This document shows, piece after piece, positions 1 to 5,358 of a stretch of DNA of 5,428 nucleotides. The notes beneath the pieces were generated by a model. That model saw only the letters and a program-made list of their open reading frames with translations. It was not told the DNA's origin and ran no database searches. Position 1 is the first letter of the stretch. The number at the start of each line of letters is the position of its first letter. The DNA lies in the NCBI GenBank assembly GCA_013205365.1, contig JABMNC010000104.1, positions 1-5,428 of the forward strand, in the 5' to 3' direction. The position numbers and the translations under genes are program-made. The stretch is from Cryomorphaceae bacterium. Lineage in GTDB: Bacteria > Bacteroidota > Bacteroidia > Flavobacteriales > Schleiferiaceae.

Positions 1-1260
1 GGCACCGCTTTTTGGATGCTCCTTTGGTGGTTTACCGAGGCTATTCCGCTTGGAATCAGCGCTCTGCTTCCGCTCATACTCTTCGGCGGAACCGGTGTTC
101 TCACCAACGAACAGCTTGCTAACGCTTATTCCAATCCCCTGATTTACCTCTTTTTAGGCGGATTTTTGCTTGCGCGGGGTATTGAACGCCACAACCTGCA
201 TCGCAGGCTTGCACTAGGAATTTTGCGACGCGTTGGCCACCGGAGCGAGACGGTGCTCGCGGGCGTCATGCTGGCCACCTTTGCCCTCAGTTTATGGATG
301 AGTAACACGGCAACAGCAGTGATGATGCTTCCGCTAACCCTGTCGCTGCTTAGCCACATTCCAGGCAGCAACGAGAACTTGGAACGTCCCGTACTGCTTG
401 GAATGGCTTGGGGCGCAAACCTTGGCGGAATCGGTACCCTCATTGGAACCCCTCCTAATCTGGTTTATGCCGCCTTTCGCGAAGAAACCATGGGCATTCA
501 AACTGGATTCATGGAGTGGTCCCTCTTGGCCTTTCCCCTGGCACTTGTGCTGCTCGTCATTGCTTATTTAGTGCTTCGCCGGGGGCTTCCCTCTGTAGAT
601 CTCCGAAAACTTGAGTGGCCCGAGCCCAAGGCTTGGACCAAGGGCGAAGTCCGCGTTGCCCTAATTTTTGGAGCCACTGCGGCCCTCTGGATGACTCGCC
701 AATGGATCGAGCCCCTTGTAACACCCTACGGCTGGACCCTACCCGACCAGGTGATCGGCCTTGCCGGAGGTATTTTGATGTTTGCGGTGCGCGACGGCAA
801 GGGAGACCCATTGATTCGATGGAAGGATGCTCAAAAGGTTGAATGGGGTATTTTGCTTCTTTTTGGAGGCGGGCTATCCCTTGCAGCGGGCATGCAGGCT
901 TCGGGTTGGCTGGACGCGCTCGAAGCCCTATCGGGTCAAGCTATGCCCGCCTGGATTTGGATTTTTATCTTCACCGCGGTCGGAGTTTGGACCACCGAGC
1001 TATTTAGCAACATGGCCTTGGTCAGCGCAACCCTCCCCATCGCTCTTGCGGTAGCGCGTGCGCAAGGTCTCGAATTTGAGCAGCTGGCATTGCCCCTAAC
1101 AATCGGTGCGAGCTCTGCCTTTATGCTGCCGATGGCCACCCCGCCCAATGCCATTGTGTTTAGTTCCGGCAGGGTCACGGTTCCCTACATGGCAAGGCGC
1201 GGATTTTGGATGAATATCTGGGCAACGCTCCTAATTGGCCTGGTATTTAGCCTGGTATAG
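1..1260 (+). CDS. DASS/SLC13 family Na+:anion symporter, 5'-partial
   Basis: Inner-membrane carrier of the divalent anion:Na+ symporter family, which imports dicarboxylates, citrate or sulfate with Na+. The frame is open to base 1 (residues GTAFW precede the first visible Met at 16), and the family motif WWxTEAIPL lies only three residues after that Met. The true start and first membrane segment are therefore outside the window. Numbering from the Met at 16: WWFTEAIPL 4-12; first SNT cation/substrate motif 96-98 in SNTATAVMMLPL; GTPPN loop 144-148; hydrophobic GILLLFGGGLSL 278-289; second half-repeat motif SNM 331-333 instead of SNT; and residues 365-381 fit the SLC13 signature ([STACP]-S-x2-F-x2-P-[LIVM]-[GSA]-x3-N-x-[LIVM]-V). 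Both inverted-repeat halves are present and the C-terminus is intact. Substrate cannot be told from sequence. The 74-bp gap to the next gene contains a T7 run (1285-1291) but no convincing terminator stem. Confidence 0.93.
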   Translation, partial: GTAFWMLLWWFTEAIPLGISALLPLILFGGTGVLTNEQLANAYSNPLIYLFLGGFLLARGIERHNLHRRLALGILRRVGHRSETVLAGVMLATFALSLWMSNTATAVMMLPLTLSLLSHIPGSNENLERPVLLGMAWGANLGGIGTLIGTPPNLVYAAFREETMGIQTGFMEWSLLAFPLALVLLVIAYLVLRRGLPSVDLRKLEWPEPKAWTKGEVRVALIFGATAALWMTRQWIEPLVTPYGWTLPDQVIGLAGGILMFAVRDGKGDPLIRWKDAQKVEWGILLLFGGGLSLAAGMQASGWLDALEALSGQAMPAWIWIFIFTAVGVWTTELFSNMALVSATLPIALAVARAQGLEFEQLALPLTIGASSAFMLPMATPPNAIVFSSGRVTVPYMARRGFWMNIWATLLIGLVFSLV

Positions 1261-1334
1261 GAGTAAAACCTAGGACTATCGGCCTTTTTTTGATTAAAAC
1301 CATAGTGAACGGTGCGACCTTGCACTGACTAATT

Positions 1335-2081
1335 ATGAAAACTTTCCCTTATACCGCCCTGGCCCTTGCTGCCGCCGTTCTCACTTCTTGTTCCATTACC
1401 AAAGATGCGCAGCACGGAATTTCTGTTGAGTTCCAGCAACTGCACCAAGGGAGGCATAGCGATGCCGGCACGCGCCCTGAAGCAGTAACTGCGAAGGCAG
1501 CGATGCAGCAACCAGTGCAGTATGAAGGGCAAGAGTCCGCTCTAGAGAGTGCTATCGCCGGCGAAGGCATGGGATTGTACCTAACAATGCCCGAATTTGT
1601 AGACCCAACAGTGGGTGCAAACGACTACCTCGATGGCCCCAACAAGGAATTGGAGTCCATTGACCAGGCTGCCCCGATCCTAGAATCCGACAGTCCGAGT
1701 CCTGTGACTCCTGGTATTGATGCTGCTGTGGATGAGCCAAGCATCCTTAAGGCCTGGATTATGTGGGGTATTCCCGTACTGCTGATGTTTTTTGGAATTG
1801 GGTTTTTGCTCAACTTTGGCCTGCATTGGTACTACTTGGGCAAGATGCGTCGAGCTAGTAAGTCGACCTATATCTGGGCTTTAACGCTCTCTGCAAGCCT
1901 GGTTGTGGCCTTTTTAAATTGGTTAGAGCTAAGCATCCTTACCGCGCTTGTCGGAATCTTCGTGATCTTGCCCCTGGTGGCCATTCAGTTGATTAGGGTT
2001 ATTAAAGACGCCAGTCTTTTAAACAAGATGGCCAAGCGCGCGGCCCGCAATCCCTTTAAAGCCAAGCAGCAGTCGGCATAA
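1335..2081 (+). CDS. Lipoprotein with C-terminal TM2-like membrane module
   Basis: 248 residues, no enzymatic function recognised. The N-terminus is a lipoprotein signal: Lys2, a hydrophobic stretch, and lipobox L16-T17-S18-C19, so Cys19 would be lipidated. The mature start, CSITKDAQHGISVEF, recalls the CSxxK(R)...G.xVxF pattern that I associate with Bacteroidota lipoproteins carrying C-terminal membrane modules. Residues 36-135 are polar, rich in Ala, Glu, Pro and Ser, and look like a linker. Three hydrophobic segments follow at about 139-163, 179-198 and 199-220, then a basic tail (KMAKRAARNPFKAK). GLHWYYLGK at 162-170 resembles the G-x-H-x-[FY]-Y-L-G signature of TM2 domains, and LIRVIKDA fits the end of that module; this is inference from pattern. 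The start is the first ATG, with no Shine-Dalgarno but preceded by ACTAATT, the same seven bases as upstream of 2235. It is probably its own transcription unit, with a candidate terminator 23 bp downstream. Confidence 0.85.
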   Translation: MKTFPYTALALAAAVLTSCSITKDAQHGISVEFQQLHQGRHSDAGTRPEAVTAKAAMQQPVQYEGQESALESAIAGEGMGLYLTMPEFVDPTVGANDYLDGPNKELESIDQAAPILESDSPSPVTPGIDAAVDEPSILKAWIMWGIPVLLMFFGIGFLLNFGLHWYYLGKMRRASKSTYIWALTLSASLVVAFLNWLELSILTALVGIFVILPLVAIQLIRVIKDASLLNKMAKRAARNPFKAKQQSA

Positions 2082-2103
2082 AGGCCATTAACTCTATAGT
2101 CTA

Positions 2104-2135
2104 GGTTGGGTTTGTCCCCGGCCGCTTGCTTTTTT
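2104..2135 (+). terminator. Candidate rho-independent terminator of the lipoprotein gene
   Basis: GGTTGGG (2104-2110) can pair with CCCGGCC (2117-2123) around a 6-nt loop. This gives a 7-bp stem containing two G.U pairs that are only valid in + strand RNA. After six bases comes a T6 run (2130-2135). It lies 23 bp past the stop at 2081. The stem is modest and the T-run is offset, so this is a moderate call. Confidence 0.4.
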
Positions 2136-2234
2136 AAGCCTTCTACTTACTGATACATGTCCCGCTGAGCCATTAGGAACCTGCAAGATGCTCGCATGCC
2201 CAATTGGATCTAAGACCGCAGGGCAATACTAATT

Positions 2235-2315
2235 ATGGCGCTACTTTTATGGCTCCTTATTTTTTTACTCACGGGTTTTAAACCCCTTCCCTGTATTTTT
2301 GTTTCCACAGTATGA
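2235..2315 (+). CDS. Candidate small hydrophobic protein overlapping the next start
   Basis: An ATG at 2235 opens a 26-codon frame ending in TGA at 2313-2315, overlapping the ATG of the following gene (2312) as ATGA, the classic arrangement for translational coupling. The product starts MALLLWLLIFLLTGF and continues KPLPCIFVSTV, so it has one hydrophobic segment (residues 2-13) and could be a single-pass small membrane protein or a leader peptide. Its start context ACTAATTATG is identical over ten bases to that of the lipoprotein gene at 1328-1337, with GCA a few bases further upstream in both. This supports real initiation. Against it: 26 codons can arise by chance in T-rich DNA, I know no homologue, and a possible promoter lies inside it. 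No function is proposed beyond possible coupling. Confidence 0.35.
   Translation: MALLLWLLIFLLTGFKPLPCIFVSTV
2294..2301 (+). promoter_or_regulatory. Possible Bacteroidota -7 promoter element
   Basis: TATTTTTG exactly fits the Bacteroidota -7 consensus TAnnTTTG. A matching TTTG about 19-21 bp upstream is not present. If used, transcription would begin only a few bases before the ATG at 2312, giving a nearly leaderless mRNA for the YwaF-like gene and bypassing the small ORF. The surrounding sequence is T-rich, so a chance match is likely. Confidence 0.2.
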
Positions 2316-2995
2316 ATTCCGACCCCTTTCACCCCATTGGTATTTTAAGCCTCACCTGGTGGGCCGGAATGGCTTTTTTTGCCCTCTATGCTATTGCTCT
2401 CGCCCGATTGTCGAATGCCGCAGATCAGCGCCGCGTCAAAATTGAACGGATTCTTGGCTATTCTCTTGCCACATTCTACCTCGGAGTGCATGCACACCAA
2501 ATTGCTAACGGAGTCTGGAGTACTTCGGTCAGTCTACCCGGGCATATTTGCTCCATTAGTTTTATTCTTGCCATAATTTACCTCACCACCGGCAGCACCA
2601 AGGTCCTGCTGCCCCTCACATTCTGGGGTATTACGGGCGGAGCGCACGCGCTAATTACCCCAGCCAGTCCAATTGGGTCGCACCCGCTCTACCTCGTGGA
2701 ATTCTATGTGCAGCACGTGAGCATTGTGCTGATTCCGCTTTATGCCCTGCGTAGCGGAGCCTGGTTGGTGCCTGCCCGAGCTTGGGTAAGCGCTTTCTGG
2801 GGCAATCAAGTGATACTGATTCCCATTTTTTTTCTCAATCGATTTGCTGGTGCCAACTACCATTTTTTGCTGTCGCCTCCCGCGGTCAACAACCCCTTAA
2901 TCATTGGCCCTTGGCCCTGGTATTTGGTCGGAATCGACGCGCTAGCACTTGGTCACTACTGGCTCATTCAGAAATGGCTAGGGAAGAAGGATTGA
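2312..2995 (+). CDS. YwaF/TIGR02206 (TMEM164-like) integral membrane protein
   Basis: 227 residues, the usual length for this family, with about six or seven hydrophobic segments (roughly 12-32, 48-66, 80-93, 97-117, 130-147, 158-175 and 201-219). It matches the YwaF/TP0381-type family from memory at several landmarks: LPGHIC 75-80 (family LPLHLC), FWGITGGAHALITP 104-117, VEFYVQHV 129-136, GANYHFLLSPP 180-190 and the closing GPWPWY 199-204. No bacterial function is firmly established as far as I know. The eukaryotic relative TMEM164 has been reported as a phospholipid acyltransferase using a conserved cysteine; Cys80 and His135 here are natural candidates for an equivalent pair, which is inference. 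The start is the first ATG after an in-frame stop at 2279, without a Shine-Dalgarno; it overlaps the stop of the 26-codon frame. No strong terminator follows in the 106-bp gap. Confidence 0.88.
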   Translation: MNSDPFHPIGILSLTWWAGMAFFALYAIALARLSNAADQRRVKIERILGYSLATFYLGVHAHQIANGVWSTSVSLPGHICSISFILAIIYLTTGSTKVLLPLTFWGITGGAHALITPASPIGSHPLYLVEFYVQHVSIVLIPLYALRSGAWLVPARAWVSAFWGNQVILIPIFFLNRFAGANYHFLLSPPAVNNPLIIGPWPWYLVGIDALALGHYWLIQKWLGKKD

Positions 2996-3101
2996 TCCCA
3001 ATTAGTCTACCTTTTGCGCCTAGTTAACAATGCTTCATAATGGGTATATGCATGTACTGCTCGCATGGCGCGGTGTGGTTTAGGTTCAAGAACATAGGCC
3101 T

Positions 3102-5078
3102 ATGAATAGCTTTTTTGCTTCTTTGGTCTTGAGCGGAGCCACCTTGGCGGCCCAAACTGCTCCAAATGATACTATTAAAATCTCGCAGCAACTCCCCACG
3201 GTTGAGGTAGAAAGGGTACACATCGGCCATGCTACGCAAATTCTTGTGCTCAAGCCGCTCATGCCCGCGCAGCATGCCCCAGAGGTCATGGAAGCCAACT
3301 TCGCAAGCCTTGACCTGCGAAGCCGCGGCCTCAACGACCTGCAGTCTGACTTGTCGGTGCGCGGGTCCACCTTTGACCAGGTGCATGTGGTGGTTGACGG
3401 CATTCCCTTCACCGACCCCCAAACAGGCCACCACAGCGCCATACTGCCGATTCCCATTGAGGCAATTCGAGAGATTCGGGTTTTGCCCAGCGGCGGCTCC
3501 TACCGCTACGGACCCTTTGCCTTTGCCGGCGTGGTTGAACTCCGCTCCCTGGATGCGCGCAGTGGGCGTGGGTATGCCAGCGCTTCGACAGGAGCCTTTG
3601 GATACACGAGGGCAGCCGGCGGGGTTCCGCTGCGCCGAACCGCTCGATTTGGGTCGAGGCTGGACCTCTCCTACACTGCCTCCGACGGAGCCTTGTCCAA
3701 CACCGACTTTGCCACTTGGCAGGCATACCTCAAGGCCGTGCGAAGTTTTGACCACCAAGGCGAGCTATACCTCAATGTGGGCTATGCGGTTAAGATGTTT
3801 GGCGCCCAGGGATTTTACAGCTTTGCCTATCCCCAGCAGTTTGAGCATTTGCGTTCGCTTACGGGGTCCGCAGGCTATGTGTTTAAAAACTTTGAGGCCA
3901 AGGTTTATGCCCGGCAGCTTCTTGATCGATTTGAACTCTTTCGCGAGAATGCTCGGTATTATGTGCCTCATAGCGCAGGAAGGTGGATTCATGCGACGGA
4001 CTCCAACCTAACTCCGACCTGGTACTCTGGGGCTAACGTGCACCGCAACCGCAGCTATGGAACCGAGGCTACCTGGCGTTTTGATCGCAGAGCACAGCAT
4101 CTTATGCTGGGTACCGACGCACGCCACGACGAAATCACGAGCAATGCCTTAGGAGAGCTGATGCCCGACACCGTCGAGACGAACTGGGGTAGCTTTACCC
4201 GTTTTGAATCGCGTCAAAATGCTGGGCTTTTTGCGTCCTACCAGTTTTTGCCCGGGAACCAAACCTCGATTCAGGCAGACCTTCGCCTCAACGCCAATAA
4301 TTCTTATGGCTTGGATTGGCTCCCGAATTTGGGCATCCGGCAGCGTCTTTGGCAAAAAGGGTCCTGGGAGGGTTTGGCCATTGCAAGCAGTAACCGCAGC
4401 TTTAGGCTGCCAACCTTCACCGACCTCTACTACCGCTTGGGTGGCGCCCAAGGGTCTACTGGCCTGAGGCCGGAGTATGCCTGGAATTCAGAACTGGGCC
4501 TACGCCTAAACCGAAGAAGCGAGCCCCGACGTGGCATTAGCGGAGCGGCAATCACTGCCTATGAGCGGCGCGGAACCAATTTAATTGACTGGATTTACCG
4601 GACCGTTGACGGCTCTCAGATACTGCAGGCTGATAACGTTACCGACGTTGCCATTCGCGGGATGGAGGTTGAGGTGAGCGGCACCTTGGTCGGATCCTGG
4701 TCCGCGCGTGCCCAGTTTGCAGGCCACAAGGCAAGCGACGTGAACGGCCAGTCGATTTATGTGTTGGACTACTTGGCGCGTCGCGTTCAGTTCACTTGGA
4801 GTTCTACCCTGAAGTTCAAGGAGTCGACTTCGCCCTTGCAGTTTGGCCTAACGGTGGTGGGTCAGGATCGAGCGGGTTCTTATGTGCTACCTACAGGAGA
4901 GTTGATGCCCTACCTGCCTTTTACTACGGTGGATTTGCGTGCGAGCTACCGACTGGGCGATTTGCTGGTTTTTGCCGACGGGATGAATTTGCTTAACGCA
5001 AGGGTAATGGACCACGGGAACCTGCCCTTGCCTGGCCGCTGGATCAAGATTGGTCTGCGCTTGGAGTGGGACGATTGA
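3102..5078 (+). CDS. TonB-dependent outer-membrane receptor (BtuB-like, Bacteroidota type)
   Basis: 658-residue ligand-gated outer-membrane barrel that takes up a scarce nutrient using TonB-ExbBD energy. The start is the only possible one: an in-frame TAG at 3081 is followed by no other start codon. Residues 1-17 form a hydrophobic signal peptide with probable cleavage near A16-A17, oddly without Lys or Arg in its n-region. LPTVEVER (31-38) is a plausible TonB box. The plug domain spans about 60-150: RGLNDLQSDLSVRGSTFDQV, VVVDGIPFTDPQTGHH, IEAIREIRVLPSGGSYRYG, FAGVVEL. The barrel follows, with family landmarks FGAQGFYSFAYPQQFE (233-248), FRLPTFTDLYYR (434-445), LRPEYAWNSELGL (455-467), NLIDWI (493-498), and NLLNARV...LPGRWIKIGLRLEW (629-656). 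The final strand ends in W-D-D rather than in the usual terminal aromatic. There is no N-terminal carboxypeptidase-like domain and no SusD partner here, so it is not a glycan-uptake SusC. Cobalamin or a siderophore is possible; the substrate is unresolved. A terminator begins at the next base. Confidence 0.95.
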   Translation: MNSFFASLVLSGATLAAQTAPNDTIKISQQLPTVEVERVHIGHATQILVLKPLMPAQHAPEVMEANFASLDLRSRGLNDLQSDLSVRGSTFDQVHVVVDGIPFTDPQTGHHSAILPIPIEAIREIRVLPSGGSYRYGPFAFAGVVELRSLDARSGRGYASASTGAFGYTRAAGGVPLRRTARFGSRLDLSYTASDGALSNTDFATWQAYLKAVRSFDHQGELYLNVGYAVKMFGAQGFYSFAYPQQFEHLRSLTGSAGYVFKNFEAKVYARQLLDRFELFRENARYYVPHSAGRWIHATDSNLTPTWYSGANVHRNRSYGTEATWRFDRRAQHLMLGTDARHDEITSNALGELMPDTVETNWGSFTRFESRQNAGLFASYQFLPGNQTSIQADLRLNANNSYGLDWLPNLGIRQRLWQKGSWEGLAIASSNRSFRLPTFTDLYYRLGGAQGSTGLRPEYAWNSELGLRLNRRSEPRRGISGAAITAYERRGTNLIDWIYRTVDGSQILQADNVTDVAIRGMEVEVSGTLVGSWSARAQFAGHKASDVNGQSIYVLDYLARRVQFTWSSTLKFKESTSPLQFGLTVVGQDRAGSYVLPTGELMPYLPFTTVDLRASYRLGDLLVFADGMNLLNARVMDHGNLPLPGRWIKIGLRLEWDD

Positions 5079-5104
5079 GGCCGCCCTGGGCGGCCGGTCT
5101 TTTT
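5079..5104 (+). terminator. Rho-independent terminator abutting the receptor stop codon
   Basis: Perfect inverted repeat GGCCGCCC-T-GGGCGGCC (5079-5095; realistically a 7-bp stem with a CTG loop), followed by GGTC and T5. It starts on the base directly after the TGA at 5076-5078. It is also the first module of the tandem element described separately, so it recurs at 5265. Confidence 0.75.
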
Positions 5105-5165
5105 GATTTTAGGCCTTTGGTGCGCGAGCGCGTCACGGCCCCAAAAAAAAATAGTTGAATCCAAC

Positions 5166-5190
5166 AAAAAACCCGTTGCACTGCAGCGGG
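5166..5190 (-). terminator. Candidate - strand terminator, unit 1
   Basis: Read on the - strand this is a hairpin with arms CCCGCTGCA and TGCAACGGG followed by T6, the form of an intrinsic terminator for transcripts arriving from the right. On this strand the stem carries one C.A mismatch, so it is weaker than the copy at 5334. Any gene it would serve lies beyond the window. Confidence 0.45.
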
Positions 5191-5265
5191 CTTCTGTCTC
5201 TTAGTGACCCTGTTAGGATTGCTGCGCGTTCCTGGTGGGCTCCGAATTCCGAGACATGAAGCCCG
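5187..5265 (+). other. Long-range stem enclosing a 50-nt insert; candidate structured RNA
   Basis: CGGGCTTC and TGTCTC (5187-5200) pair with GAGACA and GAAGCCCG (5251-5265): 14 base pairs interrupted by one bulged T at 5257. The 5' arm takes CGGG from the 3' arm of hairpin 3, and the last paired base (5265) is the first base of the next terminator hairpin, so the folds compete. The same arrangement recurs in unit 2, with its 3' arm cut by the window end. Whether it is transcribed is unknown. Confidence 0.45.
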
Positions 5266-5290
5266 GCCGCCCAGGGCGGCCAGTCTTTTT
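5265..5290 (+). terminator. Second copy of the GC-rich terminator hairpin
   Basis: GGCCGCCC-A-GGGCGGCC followed by AGTC and T5. Its arms are identical to the copy at 5079; only the central base differs (A for T). It would act as a backup terminator for read-through from the receptor gene, or as the terminator of any transcript started in unit 1. Confidence 0.6.
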
Positions 5291-5333
5291 GGTTTGAGGC
5301 CTTTGGTGCGCGAGCGCGCCACGGCCTAAAACC

Positions 5334-5358
5334 AAAAAACCCGCTGCACTGCAGCGGG
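5334..5358 (-). terminator. Candidate - strand terminator, unit 2
   Basis: On the - strand: CCCGCTGCA-G-TGCAGCGGG, a perfect 9-bp inverted repeat with a one-base centre, followed directly by T6. It would terminate a leftward transcript entering from outside the window. Together with the rightward hairpin at 5265 it makes each unit a potential bidirectional terminator between converging genes. Confidence 0.5.

Larger units (their letters stand above)
5079..5264 (+). repeat. Structured tandem element, unit 1
   Basis: 186-bp unit with four foldable modules. (1) Terminator hairpin 5079-5095 plus T-run. (2) Hairpin: GGCC 5112-5115 with 5137-5140 enclosing TGGTGCG (5118-5124) paired with CGCGTCA (5129-5135) around loop CGAG, flanked by T4 and A-rich arms. 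(3) Hairpin CCCGTTGCA-C-TGCAGCGGG, 5172-5190, preceded by A6. (4) Long-range stem: CGGGCTTC-TGTCTC (5187-5200) with GAGACA-T-GAAGCCCG (5251-5265), enclosing a 50-nt insert with a smaller AGGA/TCCT hairpin (5215-5218, 5230-5233). Unit 1 has an extra 18 bp between modules 2 and 3, including a small GTTG/CAAC hairpin (5154-5165). No credible coding frame is seen. It is read here as a non-coding repeat; the + strand is assigned because the pairing is better on that strand. Confidence 0.8.

Noticed and set aside
1285..1291. T7 run after the symporter as a terminator
   Set aside because: No stable stem precedes it.
2273..2285. 13-base palindrome GGGTTT-T-AAACCC upstream of the YwaF-like gene
   Set aside because: A one-base centre and an A/T core make it a poor hairpin; it may be an operator, but nothing else supports that.
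3024..3758. Long - strand open frame (244 codons) over the receptor gene start
   Set aside because: It lies antisense to the plug domain of a clearly recognisable TonB receptor, and its product has no recognisable motif; a shadow of the + strand codon pattern.
3102..5078. Naming the receptor btuB
   Set aside because: No cobalamin riboswitch or cobalamin genes are seen nearby; the compact BtuB-like group in Bacteroidota includes receptors of unknown substrate.
5044..5322. - strand frame of 92 codons through the repeats
   Set aside because: It contains the same basic peptide twice (RSRTKGLK) only because it crosses two repeat copies and three hairpins; composition is not protein-like.
5204..5329. 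GTG-started 41-codon + frame in the repeats
   Set aside because: No ribosome site, no ATG, and it runs through a terminator hairpin; open only because the DNA is GC-rich.
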